DNA from: CAZOHG01 sp964579725
Lineage (GTDB): Bacteria; Zhuqueibacterota; JdFR-76; BMS3Abin05
Assembly: GCA_964579725.1 (NCBI GenBank)
Contig: CAZOHG010000019.1
Coordinates: forward strand, 1-57,864
Direction of reading: 5' to 3'
Length of the DNA: 57,864 nt
The number at the start of each line of letters is the position of its first letter. Within the stretch, counting starts at the first letter, position 1. The notes beneath the pieces are model-generated. The model saw nothing but the letters and a program-made list of their open reading frames with translations. It did not search any database and was not told where the DNA came from. Of the stretch, positions 34,578 through 42,994 are shown piece after piece. The translations under genes were made by a program, and so were the position numbers.

Positions 34578-35326
34578 TTCGCATCCTTTACCTGCCATTC
34601 GAAAAGCTTGGCGTATTTTGTGAACACGTAAAAGGCGGACAGTTGTGCCAATAGAAAACCGGGAAAGCCATCCAAAAAACCGGCTTTGAAAATGTACATT
34701 TTTAGAAAAAGGTGGAGCGGGCGAAACAACAAATCCCTTAGGTGAAAACGACGACCTCTTTCTCTCAGGTCTTCGGCGGCAAGGGTGGTGTAACGATTGA
34801 ATTTGGTCAGGTAGTGCTCGAGTGTGGGGTCGGTGTAGTGAAGAAGCGGATTTTTGAGTCGCCCGATCCGAGGAGGCCTTTTCAAGCCTTCGTGCACACG
34901 CGATTCCTCAAAATGCGCCTGTTCGCGTCTCACCAAGCGAAGCACGTACCCGGGATACCAGCCACCGTGCAAAATCCAGTGCCCCAGGAAATTGGCTTTA
35001 CGAGGCATTTCGTACCCGTCTTTTTGAGGGGAGGACAAAACTTGTTGAATCTCCGCCGCCAATTCCGGCGTAACTCGCTCGTCGGCATCCAACCACAAGA
35101 CCCAATCTCCCGTCACTCGCTGAAGCCCCCAGTTTTTGGTTCCGGCAAATCCTTGCCATTGGGTTTCAAAAACCTTTGGCGTCCATTTTTTGGCTTTCTC
35201 AACCGTTCCGTCCGTGCTGCCTGTGTCAATGACCACTTTTTCGTCGGCCCAAGCTACGCTTTCCAGGCATTCCTCCACGTTGTGCGCCTCGTTTTTAACC
35301 AAAATCAGGACCGAAAGCTTAGGCAT
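34574..35326 (-). CDS. Family 2 glycosyltransferase, LPS-core WaaE-like
   Basis: This 250-residue inverting glycosyltransferase has LSVLILVKNEAHNVEECLES at the N-terminus, VVIDTGSTDGT, the metal-binding DAD in LWLDADERVTPE, and the GGWYPGYVLRLVRRE and RVHEGL segments usual in WaaE/KdtX glucosyltransferases. The C-terminal hydrophobic stretch GFLDGFPGFLLAQLSAFYVF would sit on the inner membrane. GGAGG is 8-9 nt before the ATG at 35326. It overlaps the preceding heptosyltransferase by 8 nt and MeaB by 4 nt. Confidence 0.87.
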   Translation of the reverse strand: MPKLSVLILVKNEAHNVEECLESVAWADEKVVIDTGSTDGTVEKAKKWTPKVFETQWQGFAGTKNWGLQRVTGDWVLWLDADERVTPELAAEIQQVLSSPQKDGYEMPRKANFLGHWILHGGWYPGYVLRLVRREQAHFEESRVHEGLKRPPRIGRLKNPLLHYTDPTLEHYLTKFNRYTTLAAEDLRERGRRFHLRDLLFRPLHLFLKMYIFKAGFLDGFPGFLLAQLSAFYVFTKYAKLFEWQVKDAK

Positions 35327-36503
35327 TTCGCCCCCTCCGGAGCCATTTTCCGGACTGCCACCATTCGGTGTAGAAACGCCCAAAGGCTTCCACGAAGCGA
35401 TTCAGATCCAGATTGTAAATGCACTCCAATGTCCCGGTGGGACATCGAGGATTCCAACACGGGGCACAGGGCGCGCGACTCGTGATTTTTTCGCCCCGCC
35501 CGTACAAATCAATCTCCTGGGGACTGGTAGGACCAAACCAGGCCAGAACCCATTTTTTCAACGCAATGGCCACGTGCATGCCCAGTGAATCGCCTGTTAC
35601 AACCACATCGGCCATATTTTCGTAGAGTATTCCCCGGCGCAGCCCCTCATTTGTGGGTGTTTCCAACACAAGCTCACCCACTTTTTGCTTAATCTCCCGA
35701 TTTCGCAGAGTGTCTTCAGGGCCTCCTAAAAGAATCATTTTCACGTCAGGAAATGCCGCGTGCAAGCGGCGAATTAAGTCCACGTGCTGCTGAACCGTCA
35801 ATTTCTTGTTTGGGAACCGCACCGAACACCCAGTATTGAACCCCAAAACCAACTCATTGTCCGCAATGCCCAAATTTCGTCGGAACATAATCGAGGCCTT
35901 TTTCTCTTCGGCCGTCAATTCCAAAACGTACTCGTCCCGTTTGTAATCCAGGCCGAAGGTTTCCGCCAAAATTTCTTGACCGGTGCGGGTGTTGTCGTAA
36001 AATTTCAACCGGTCGTCAATGCCCATTCGGTAATTGTAATCCGCTTCAGCCGTCAATGGTACAATGGCACCAAATGCGTTGAGCCCGAATCCCATTTTTC
36101 GGGCCGCTTGCAACGTTTGAATAAAAGCAGAAGAATTACGATTTTTGTCCGCATTTAAAGCAAGATCAAACTGCATTTGCTGCAAAATCAATCGGTTGTC
36201 ACCGTTCCAGGCGAGAACTTCGTCCAGAAAGGGGTTGTTTTCCAACAGGGGAATGGCGTAGGATTTGGTCAGCCAGCGAACGGTGCTGACGGGGTATTTT
36301 CGCTTCAGAGCGGGCAAAATCGCCGTGGTCACCAAAACGTCACCGAGGGCGTCCAAATTAATGAGCAAAATATGGGTACCGATTGGCTCGGGCGTCTCGC
36401 AGGTCTCGCAGTTTTTAAACGGTTCACAAGGCTTGTACCCCGTAAATTTTTTGCAATCGGGAATCAACAGCCCTGTTTCAGTCAATTGCCTCTTTCTGAT
36501 CAT
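35319..36503 (-). CDS. Family 9 glycosyltransferase (heptosyltransferase-like) with N-terminal cysteine cluster
   Basis: This 394-residue protein resembles ADP-heptose:LPS heptosyltransferases: LLINLDALGDVLVTTAILPALKRKYP at the N-terminal lobe, GFNTGCSVRFPNKKL and LLGGPEDTLRN in the C-terminal lobe, and VVTGDSLGMHVAIAL for donor binding. An unusual Cys17/Cys26/Cys32/Cys35 cluster precedes the fold, and a PCAPCWNPRCP cysteine motif lies near the end; both could bind metal. The ATG at 36503 overlaps the previous gene (ATGA). The sugar donor is not proven. Confidence 0.85.
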   Translation of the reverse strand: MIRKRQLTETGLLIPDCKKFTGYKPCEPFKNCETCETPEPIGTHILLINLDALGDVLVTTAILPALKRKYPVSTVRWLTKSYAIPLLENNPFLDEVLAWNGDNRLILQQMQFDLALNADKNRNSSAFIQTLQAARKMGFGLNAFGAIVPLTAEADYNYRMGIDDRLKFYDNTRTGQEILAETFGLDYKRDEYVLELTAEEKKASIMFRRNLGIADNELVLGFNTGCSVRFPNKKLTVQQHVDLIRRLHAAFPDVKMILLGGPEDTLRNREIKQKVGELVLETPTNEGLRRGILYENMADVVVTGDSLGMHVAIALKKWVLAWFGPTSPQEIDLYGRGEKITSRAPCAPCWNPRCPTGTLECIYNLDLNRFVEAFGRFYTEWWQSGKWLRRGRNA

Positions 36504-37609
36504 GAGTTCACCCTGCTGCCCCATTTTTCCGCTTGTAGGCTCGCCCCTTTTGTTTTAGGGAGAAGGTCCCGGAGCTCCGACAATACCATTTCCGGCGTCA
36601 GATACGTCATACAATCCAAAATGGGACACGTTAGCCGGTTGCATCCCAGGCAAGGAATTTTCGGGTTCTTCACCGCTCGATTTTCTTCCCCGAAGGGTCC
36701 CTGCAAATGGGCATTGGTGGGGCCGAACAATCCGATTGTAGGCGTCCCGGTTGTGGCCGAAATGTGCATGGGCCCAGCGTCGTTACTTACAACAAGCGTG
36801 AGCCTCTCGCACAGGGCTGCCAACTGTCTGAGCGTTGTGAACGGTGCCAGAAGAGCACCTGTGCCAATTTCGCGTACCACGTGCTCTGCCGCTAATTTTT
36901 CGCCCGGGCCCCAGAAAACAACAACAGAAGCTCCCCATTTTCGAACCAGTTCTCTGCCCAATCGCACCCAGTATTTGTGAGGCCAGCGTTTGGCCGGCCA
37001 ACTTCCCGAAGGATTGAATCCGACGACCCAATTCTCTTGAATGCCGGTGCGGCGCCACCACTTCTCCACGTAGTTCCGATCGGCCTCATGCAGCCAAATT
37101 TTTGGCCGTTTGGCTTGAATCGGAACGCCCACTTTTCGCAGGGCGTCCAAATTGAATTCCACCTCATGGACTTCCGCCCCTCGGTTGTGAGCCACCAGGT
37201 TGTAGGCAAACTTTCGCCCTCGAAAATCGAATCCCACCCGTAAGGGTGCTCGTGTTACCCACGTCATGAAGGCGCTTCGGGGATTTCCGAAAAGGTCCAG
37301 CACCAGGGTGTACTTTTGGCGACGAAGGTGTCGTAAAAACCCAAGGTCTAAAATTAACCGCCTTCGCCCGGAAAACTTCTCCCATTTTTGGCGCGGGTAC
37401 TCCACCACGCGGGTCAGGTAGGGATTGGTTTCCACAATGGGCACCGAAGGCGACTCGGTTAAAAAATCAATGGTCGCCTCGGGGAAAGCCGCCCTGAGAT
37501 TTTCAATGACCGGCGTGGCCAAAACCACATCGCCAATGGCGCGCAATTTTATGATCAAGATTTTCTTAATTGGCCGTAACACAATAAAAGTATACGAAAT
37601 TACACCCAT
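36500..37609 (-). CDS. Family 9 glycosyltransferase (LPS heptosyltransferase-like)
   Basis: This protein of about 370 residues has the heptosyltransferase pattern: ILIIKLRAIGDVVLATPVIENLRAAFPEA, GFNPSGSWPAKRWPHKYW, VVSNDAGPMHISATTGTPTIGLFGPTN and a CLGCNRLTCPILDC cysteine motif before the C-terminus. It would add heptose or a related sugar to the LPS core. The start is uncertain: I use the ATG at 37609, which has no clear ribosome site, and a GTG about 9 codons further in is possible. It heads a cluster with a second GT9, a GT2 and meaB joined by overlaps. Confidence 0.85.
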   Translation of the reverse strand: MGVISYTFIVLRPIKKILIIKLRAIGDVVLATPVIENLRAAFPEATIDFLTESPSVPIVETNPYLTRVVEYPRQKWEKFSGRRRLILDLGFLRHLRRQKYTLVLDLFGNPRSAFMTWVTRAPLRVGFDFRGRKFAYNLVAHNRGAEVHEVEFNLDALRKVGVPIQAKRPKIWLHEADRNYVEKWWRRTGIQENWVVGFNPSGSWPAKRWPHKYWVRLGRELVRKWGASVVVFWGPGEKLAAEHVVREIGTGALLAPFTTLRQLAALCERLTLVVSNDAGPMHISATTGTPTIGLFGPTNAHLQGPFGEENRAVKNPKIPCLGCNRLTCPILDCMTYLTPEMVLSELRDLLPKTKGASLQAEKWGSRVNS

Positions 37610-37985
37610 TTTCGCAAGGGAAAAATCGGCGGCTGTTTTACCAATTCGGGGATTCTCTTTTTCCCCTGCGCACAGCAAAAAACATTTTTTCTCGGTATTT
37701 TGAGGAAACAAGGAGCGGTTCAACCCGTTTTCGAACGACTTTTTCACGCCTTCCAATGGCCGCTTCTCTTTTGGATTACCCCTGTTTTCGTCCCCCCTTT
37801 TCCCCTAAAACTCCGTTTGGCTTGCTTGCCAAGAGAAAAAATTAAGACAAAATTGTGTCCAATTTCTCACATGTTGTTTATTTTTTGCCACTTTTTGCCG
37901 ATAGTAGGAATGAAGGGCTAAGAACCACAATTCGTAACTATTGTATTTTTAAGCAATTGAATTTAGAGCGTTCTATTGGGGGAAA
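37610..37985. other. Divergent intergenic region between LPS glycosyltransferases and the plus-strand mini-operon
   Basis: About 375 nt separates the minus-strand glycosyltransferase from the sigma-54-like site. No gene is supported. An imperfect ACAAT/ATTGT repeat at 37927-37944 lies 40-60 nt upstream of that site, where an activator could bind, but its arms are only 5 bp. I see no terminator. Confidence 0.5.
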
Positions 37986-38001
37986 TGGCACAGTTTTTGT
38001 A
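37986..38001 (+). promoter_or_regulatory. Candidate sigma-54 (-24/-12) promoter
   Basis: TGGCACAGTTTTTGTA matches the sigma-54 consensus TGGCACG-N4-TTGCA with two substitutions (A for the seventh base and T for the C at -12). Spacing between the GG and the TTG is exact. The start would fall near 38012, just before AGAAGGAG and the ATG at 38030. Position relative to an otherwise isolated plus-strand gene pair supports it. Sigma-54 and its activators are not encoded in the window. Confidence 0.45.
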
Positions 38002-38029
38002 AATCTATTAAACAGAAGGAGTTGACCAC

Positions 38030-38185
38030 ATGTTTCGATTATTCGTAAAAAAATCACCCAAGAAAAGAGCCGAGTCTCATTCCGAGTCCAGCCGCAATGA
38101 GGAATTCTCCGGCAGCCGCAAGGTTGTGCGAAAGCAGCTGGTTTACAAAAGCTACACAATGGGGCGACGGCTCGGTTACCGCTAA
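38030..38185 (+). CDS. Small basic protein of unknown function (51 aa)
   Basis: A 51-residue frame starts MFRLFVKKSPKKRAES and ends RRLGYR. It is strongly basic and rich in Ser, Lys and Arg, with no membrane helix, signal or cysteine. Evidence that it is real: AGAAGGAG lies 8 nt before the ATG, a sigma-54-like promoter lies just upstream, and the next small frame follows at 16 nt with its own strong ribosome site. I recognise no family. Its size makes annotation from sequence alone uncertain. Confidence 0.5.
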   Translation: MFRLFVKKSPKKRAESHSESSRNEEFSGSRKVVRKQLVYKSYTMGRRLGYR

Positions 38186-38201
38186 TTTTTCGGAGGAAGA
38201 C

Positions 38202-38330
38202 ATGGGAAAGCTGATTGTCTGGTTTCGCGTTGCCTGGCTAAAATTCCAATTTCACTCCATTCAAAAACGCGTAAACCGGCAATTGCGCAAATCTTTGTTC
38301 CCGCTTGGTGAGGCAGAAAAAGTGCAATAG
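38202..38330 (+). CDS. Small basic amphipathic protein of unknown function (42 aa)
   Basis: A 42-residue frame starts MGKLIVWFRVAWLKFQFHS and continues with a basic helix-like segment (IQKRVNRQLRKSLF). The first 18 residues are aromatic and hydrophobic with positive charges, so it may lie at a membrane surface. CGGAGGAA is 4-5 nt before the ATG, one of the strongest ribosome sites in the window. Its stop lies 1 nt from the stop of the convergent SPOR gene. No family recognised. Confidence 0.5.
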   Translation: MGKLIVWFRVAWLKFQFHSIQKRVNRQLRKSLFPLGEAEKVQ

Positions 38331-38331
38331 C

Positions 38332-39183
38332 CTACTGCTCCACCACGCGGTAGGACACCTTGTATTTTTTTTGCAGGGTCTGGCCATATTTTTCGGCCTG
38401 GGCAGCGTTTGAAAAAGACCCGACCCAAAGCAGGTAAAGTTTACGAGACCCCACCCTTTTGGTCCGAATTTGGCTCTTAATCCCCTTTTGTTCAAAAAAC
38501 TGTTGTTGTAGAAGCGCATTTTCGCGCGAGGAAAAAGCTCCCGTCTGAACGAAAAAATGTGGTGTTCCTTTTTCGGGAGACGGGGATTTTTGCACGGCAA
38601 AATCTTCCCGCCCTTTTAATTCTTTCAACGCCAATTCGGAAAATGAATTCTTCGGGTATTTCTGCACCAAAAGTCTGAGGATTTTTTGAGCTGAATCCGC
38701 GGACGCCATGGCTCTCCAACACAAAGCGGCATTGTACAGAGCTTCGGGTGCCAACACGTGATTGGGAAACTGACGGGCAATCCGTAAAAATTCCTCACGG
38801 GCAGAAATGTAATATCCCTGAGCGTAGTGAAATTGCGCCATTCGCAAGAGAACCGGCGGCAGCCATTTTGCGTTGTGGTATTTTTGGGTAAAATCACTGT
38901 AGGCATTAAAAGCGGCTTTCCCGTCGGTGGTAAGAACGGCACGCACGTAGGCCAACATGGCACTGTTGGGGTATTTTTTTTCCATGGCCGGCAGATTTTG
39001 GCGAAGTGCAGAAAAATCGCCCTTTTGCAAGTAGGCCAAAACTTCCTGCTGGGCGTGGGCAGCTTTCGCCCCTAAGGCGGCTCCCGGCAAAATAAACAAA
39101 GCTAAAACAAGGGCTCGTGTTTCCCAAAAAGCCAAAAACGCACCAAAAGCACTTGTCCGAATTTTTGACAGGTTCTTTTTCAC
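38332..39183 (-). CDS. TPR-SPOR envelope protein
   Basis: This 283-residue protein has an N-terminal signal (ALVLALFILPGAALGAKAAHA), TPR-like helices (about 55-195) and a C-terminal SPOR domain (about 205-283, HFFVQTGAFSSRENALLQQQFF through LWVGSFSNAAQAEKY). SPOR domains bind glycan strands at the division septum, so it probably localises to denuded peptidoglycan. The start is the GTG at 39183 overlapping the lapB stop (GTGA). It ends tail to tail with a tiny plus-strand gene, with one base between their stops. Confidence 0.8.
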   Translation of the reverse strand: MKKNLSKIRTSAFGAFLAFWETRALVLALFILPGAALGAKAAHAQQEVLAYLQKGDFSALRQNLPAMEKKYPNSAMLAYVRAVLTTDGKAAFNAYSDFTQKYHNAKWLPPVLLRMAQFHYAQGYYISAREEFLRIARQFPNHVLAPEALYNAALCWRAMASADSAQKILRLLVQKYPKNSFSELALKELKGREDFAVQKSPSPEKGTPHFFVQTGAFSSRENALLQQQFFEQKGIKSQIRTKRVGSRKLYLLWVGSFSNAAQAEKYGQTLQKKYKVSYRVVEQ

Positions 39184-40352
39184 AATCGAAACTTTTTTAA
39201 ATCGAACGTGTTCCAATTTCCACACTGGGGACAGTGCCAGAGCGGTGTGGACGACACGTACCCGCAAACGGAGCACGTAAATTCCCCTTTCGGCTGAAGA
39301 ATTTTTTCCGTAAACGAAAGCACCTCACGGGACAATTCAGGAAAAGCCTTTTTTTGAGCCAGCAGGCGCATGAGAAGCAGTCTGACGTTTGGCTCTTCCG
39401 GTTTTTTCTCTAAAATTTGTTCACAAAGGTCAATGGCTTGGTCGATTTGTCCTTTTCGCTCGTAAATGTGCGACAGGGCGAAATACACATTCAGATTTTC
39501 AGGGTTTTTGTGAAGCAAATCCGTTAAAATAGATTCAATTTCGCTAAACTTACCCAAATTGAAAAGCAAATCTTGAAGTCGCGGGAAAACCAGGTGTGAA
39601 AAATCGGGCGCAACTTCAATGAGAGTTTTCCACGCCTTCAGGGCGTCGTCAGCGCGATTTTCCCGAATGTAGGAATCGCCGAGGGACAAATAGGCGGGCA
39701 CGGAGTTGGGATCGATTTTCAGAGCCTCTCGCAGCTTAATGCGGCCTGATTTTTCTTTCCCGCGACCAAAAAGTTGTTGTGCCTCTTCCACACGGTAAAG
39801 CGCCAAAAGCGGTTGAGGTGCGGCGCGGTTGGGATCCATTTTGGCCAATTGACGAAGCGTTCGAAAGGCTTGTTCCCAATCTTCTTTTTCTTCAAATAGT
39901 TTCAGCCGAAAGTTCATTGCCCAAATATCTTTGGGCATTTGTTTCAGAATTTCGTCGACAGTTTCCAGAGCTTTTTCTAACCGTCCGGCGGCTCGGTAGT
40001 CCTTGGCCAGACTCCGGAGAATTTGCAATCGCACGGCGGGCGGCAGATTTCGCCGAATGAGCAGCTCTCTGTGAATTTTAATGGCCCGCTCCAGATTTTT
40101 CTTTTCCCGAAAAATGTCACCCAATTTCAAATAGGCGTCCACATTTTCGGTGTCCTTTTGAACCGCTTTACGAAACGCTTCAGCTGCCAGGTCCAGATTC
40201 CCTTCAATCAGGGCATTCAAGCCCTGCACGTAGGGCTCTACGACCGGCCGCTTCTTGGCACTGGCTGCGCGTGACTTAAGCAAAAAATAGAGCAAAAGCA
40301 GAATGATTAAAACAGCAAGAATTAAAATTGCGTACCAAATTTCCGACGTCAT
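39180..40352 (-). CDS. lapB: LapB (YciM)-type lipopolysaccharide assembly protein
   Basis: This 390-residue protein has an N-terminal membrane helix (about residues 5-27), tandem TPRs (about 38-350) and a C-terminal rubredoxin-like metal site FTCSVCGYVSSTPLWHCPQCGNW. This is the LapB plan. In E. coli LapB sits on the inner membrane and directs LpxC to FtsH, tuning lipid A synthesis. It lies 3 nt after lapA, as in enterobacteria. LPS glycosyltransferases are encoded a few kilobases away. Confidence 0.88.
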   Translation of the reverse strand: MTSEIWYAILILAVLIILLLLYFLLKSRAASAKKRPVVEPYVQGLNALIEGNLDLAAEAFRKAVQKDTENVDAYLKLGDIFREKKNLERAIKIHRELLIRRNLPPAVRLQILRSLAKDYRAAGRLEKALETVDEILKQMPKDIWAMNFRLKLFEEKEDWEQAFRTLRQLAKMDPNRAAPQPLLALYRVEEAQQLFGRGKEKSGRIKLREALKIDPNSVPAYLSLGDSYIRENRADDALKAWKTLIEVAPDFSHLVFPRLQDLLFNLGKFSEIESILTDLLHKNPENLNVYFALSHIYERKGQIDQAIDLCEQILEKKPEEPNVRLLLMRLLAQKKAFPELSREVLSFTEKILQPKGEFTCSVCGYVSSTPLWHCPQCGNWNTFDLKKFRL

Positions 40353-40355
40353 GGA

Positions 40356-40703
40356 TTAGGACTCCTTTGGCGTTTCGGGCAAACCACCAGTTGCTCCAGG
40401 AAGGGCGGGTGTTTCTTCGTCAATGGACAAATTCCGCAATTTGTTTAGTTCGGCCTCCAATTCGTTTCGCTCGCGCCGAATCTTGCGATTCTCCTGCTTC
40501 AGTTGAAAAACCTTAACAACAGCAAATACAATGGATGTGATCATGCCCAGTGCAAAGGCAATGTAAATCACAAAATAGAGTGGCATTTCGGGCGACACCC
40601 AATTTCCGATGTAAACCTGAACCACCTGGTGCTGGTTTTGCAAAGCAAAACCCAAAATTAACAACGTCAAAAAGATGCCAACAATCCATTTAATGAGCCA
40701 CAT
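40356..40703 (-). CDS. lapA: LapA-like (YciS) inner-membrane protein
   Basis: This 115-residue protein has two membrane helices (about 5-22 and 42-64, KWIVGIFLTLLILGFALQNQ and YFVIYIAFALGMITSIVFAV) followed by a coiled coil (LKQENRKIRRERNELEAELNKL) and a Pro-rich tail. The QNQHQVV stretch between the helices is typical of the LapA domain. It assists LapB in LPS assembly. It lies 11 nt after miaB and 3 nt before lapB. Confidence 0.85.
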   Translation of the reverse strand: MWLIKWIVGIFLTLLILGFALQNQHQVVQVYIGNWVSPEMPLYFVIYIAFALGMITSIVFAVVKVFQLKQENRKIRRERNELEAELNKLRNLSIDEETPALPGATGGLPETPKES

Positions 40704-40714
40704 TTCGGTTCTCC

Positions 40715-42121
40715 TTACTCCATTTCATTGACCAGAGGCGTTTTGTCGGTCACCGGGACAGGGACTTCTTTTTCGTCTGCGTCTGTTTTCGGGGTCGTTT
40801 TTCCGTCGATTCGTTCCCCGAAAAGTGTCACTCCACGCACTTCCGTAATTCGCACGGGAATTAGAGCCCCCGGCCGCAATTTTGTGTTGGGCAAAATCAC
40901 GATTTTGTTGTTTTCCAGCCGCCCCATTGCATCTTTTAGCGAGCGTTTGCTGGGGCCTTCGATGAGAATCTCAGCCGTTTGCCCAATGTGGGCGCGATTT
41001 TTCTGCAGAGAAATTTCCTTTTGAATGGCATTCAATTCTTGAAGCCGTTGGATTTTTTCTTCTTCCGTCAGTGTTTCTTTCATCCGAGCAGCCGGTGTGT
41101 GCGGACGCGGTGAATATTTGAAAATAAAGGCGCCATCGTACTCCACTTCTTTTACCAACGATTTGGTCGCTTCAAAATCTTCCTGCGTTTCTCCGGGAAA
41201 ACCCACAATAATGTCGGTGGTAAGCCCCACGTCGGGAATGTAGCGGCGAATCAAATCAACCTTGCGGAGGTAGGTCTCCCGCGTGTAGACCCGATTCATG
41301 GCCTTTAGAATGCGTGTGGAACCGGATTGCACTGGTAAATGAATGTGACGGCAGATTTTGGGATGGGAAGCAATGGTCCGCACCAGCTTTTCGGAAAGGT
41401 CTTTCGGGTGCGACGTTGCAAAGCGCACGCGCAGCAGCCCCTCTACTTGCGCGACCATTTCCAACAAGTCGGGGAAGTCATGCCGACCGTCATCGTACGA
41501 ATTGACGTTTTGTCCCAACAAGGTTACTTCAACAAAACCTTCGTCCACCAATTTTTTCACTTCGTCCACCACGTGTTCGGCCGGCCGACTCCGTTCTCGG
41601 CCGCGCACATAGGGCACGATACAGTACGCGCAAAAATTGTTGCACCCGCGCATGACGGCAATCCAGGCGCTGATTCCCTCTACACGCTTCGGGTACACGT
41701 CGTCGTACAATTCATTGGAGCCGCTATCATCCAGAAAAGCTCGAACCGAAAATTCTCCTCGCGAATGGCGGAGGTTTTGCTTCAAAATTTGAGGCAAGTG
41801 CCGGTAGGAGTCGGGCGCAACCACGAAATCGACGGCCGGGTGTTCGGCCAGAATTTTCTCGCCCAAATTTTGCACCATGCAGCCCAAAACGCCGATTTGC
41901 CTCCCCGGGTGCTGCTTTTTGTACACCGAAAGATTGTCCGCGCGTCCCAGAGCGCGTGTTTCGGCGTGTTCCCGTACACTGCACGTATTTACCAGCAAAA
42001 TGTCCGCCTCTTCCGAGCGAAACACCTGCCTGTAACCGTTTTGGGTCAGAATGCCAGCAACGATTTCGGAATCGTATTTATTCATTTGGCATCCGTAGGT
42101 TTCGATATAAAATGTTTTCAT
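40715..42121 (-). CDS. miaB: tRNA-2-methylthio-N6-dimethylallyladenosine synthase MiaB
   Basis: This 468-residue radical-SAM methylthiotransferase modifies A37 of tRNAs. The N-terminal cluster cysteines are Cys11 (YGCQMN), Cys47 (NTCSVR) and Cys81 (LGCMVQ); the radical-SAM triad is Cys160/Cys164/Cys167 (GCNNFCAYC). A TRAM domain follows near residue 375. The N-terminus YIETYGCQMNKYDSE is MiaB rather than RimO or MtaB. I use the ATG at 42121. A longer TTG start would add 10 residues without support. Confidence 0.95.
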   Translation of the reverse strand: MKTFYIETYGCQMNKYDSEIVAGILTQNGYRQVFRSEEADILLVNTCSVREHAETRALGRADNLSVYKKQHPGRQIGVLGCMVQNLGEKILAEHPAVDFVVAPDSYRHLPQILKQNLRHSRGEFSVRAFLDDSGSNELYDDVYPKRVEGISAWIAVMRGCNNFCAYCIVPYVRGRERSRPAEHVVDEVKKLVDEGFVEVTLLGQNVNSYDDGRHDFPDLLEMVAQVEGLLRVRFATSHPKDLSEKLVRTIASHPKICRHIHLPVQSGSTRILKAMNRVYTRETYLRKVDLIRRYIPDVGLTTDIIVGFPGETQEDFEATKSLVKEVEYDGAFIFKYSPRPHTPAARMKETLTEEEKIQRLQELNAIQKEISLQKNRAHIGQTAEILIEGPSKRSLKDAMGRLENNKIVILPNTKLRPGALIPVRITEVRGVTLFGERIDGKTTPKTDADEKEVPVPVTDKTPLVNEME

Positions 42122-42292
42122 ATTTTGCCAACTTTTGTAAAAAGCAACCAATCAGCTGCAATTTTCTACACGCCTAATTTACCATAAGATAATCATTTTA
42201 CAAAAAAAAGCAAGTCATTTTTAAGATTGAAAAAAGACCCTCCTTTTGAGCCAATCCGTCCCTTTTCCGGATACCCGCGTGCTCGTCTTAGC

Positions 42293-42320
42293 AAAAATGC
42301 CAGTCCCATCGACTGGCATT
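42293..42320 (-). terminator. Intrinsic terminator of the nuclease-lipoprotein transcript
   Basis: AATGCCAGTC and GACTGGCATT (42296-42305 and 42311-42320) form a 10-bp perfect stem with a 5-nt loop. On the minus strand the stem ends in TT and is followed by TTT. It lies 23 nt after the lipoprotein stop. Confidence 0.85.
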
Positions 42321-42343
42321 GAGTCTGACACATTCAACCCAAT

Positions 42344-42964
42344 CTACCGTTGAAGCCGGTCGTAATATTGCGGACCCAAGTTGTGCTCGTCGGGCACTCC
42401 CAGCGCCATGGCTTTCTTAAAATGCATGAGTCCCTTGTTCAGGTCGGACATGACGTACATAAAGGCCAAGGCGTAATGCACCTCCCCGTAATTGGGGTTA
42501 ATTTGCAGCGCCTTGTTGTAATATTCCAGCGTTTTTTGTACATGAAAGCCAAGGTTGAATTCCGTGTAGCCCAAGAGCCGGTACGCCGGAGCAAAATTGG
42601 GCATTTTTTGAATAAAATTTAATAAATCGGCACGCGCCGCCTGGTAGTCGCGCAGATTGCGATTTTCGGTAAAACACAGACGAAAATCATGTTCGAACCG
42701 CTTTCGCAGATTTTTGTTTTTAATCTGGCTTGCAGCTCGTCGCATTTCCTCCACACTGTTAATCCCTTTCAGTTTGAGCGGTAGAGGGTTGTCATCCGTA
42801 GCCACCATTTGGCCGGACAGCCCCGCATGGGGATTAACCATGCCGGCGTGAGGATTGGGAACGGTGGCTGTTCTCGGCGCCGGTTTTTCTTTTTTGCTAC
42901 AGCTCACTGCCAAAAATAACGCCAAAAACAGAAATGAGGTGCTCCAGCGAATCCATTTTTTCAT
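42344..42964 (-). CDS. TPR lipoprotein with tandem NPHAG motifs
   Basis: This 206-residue protein has a lipoprotein signal ending AVSC (lipidated Cys22) and two NPHAG repeats (residues 37-41 and 44-48). A helical region and TPR-like units follow (about 120-195, AYRLLGYTEFNLGFHVQKTLEYYNKAL and YGEVHYALAFMYVMSDLNKGLMHFKKA). It probably acts on the periplasmic side of a membrane. AGGAG lies 8 nt before the ATG at 42964. It follows the nuclease gene by 30 nt. Function unknown. Confidence 0.75.
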   Translation of the reverse strand: MKKWIRWSTSFLFLALFLAVSCSKKEKPAPRTATVPNPHAGMVNPHAGLSGQMVATDDNPLPLKLKGINSVEEMRRAASQIKNKNLRKRFEHDFRLCFTENRNLRDYQAARADLLNFIQKMPNFAPAYRLLGYTEFNLGFHVQKTLEYYNKALQINPNYGEVHYALAFMYVMSDLNKGLMHFKKAMALGVPDEHNLGPQYYDRLQR

Positions 42965-42994
42965 TTTATTTTTCTCCTTTATTGCCATTAATAT

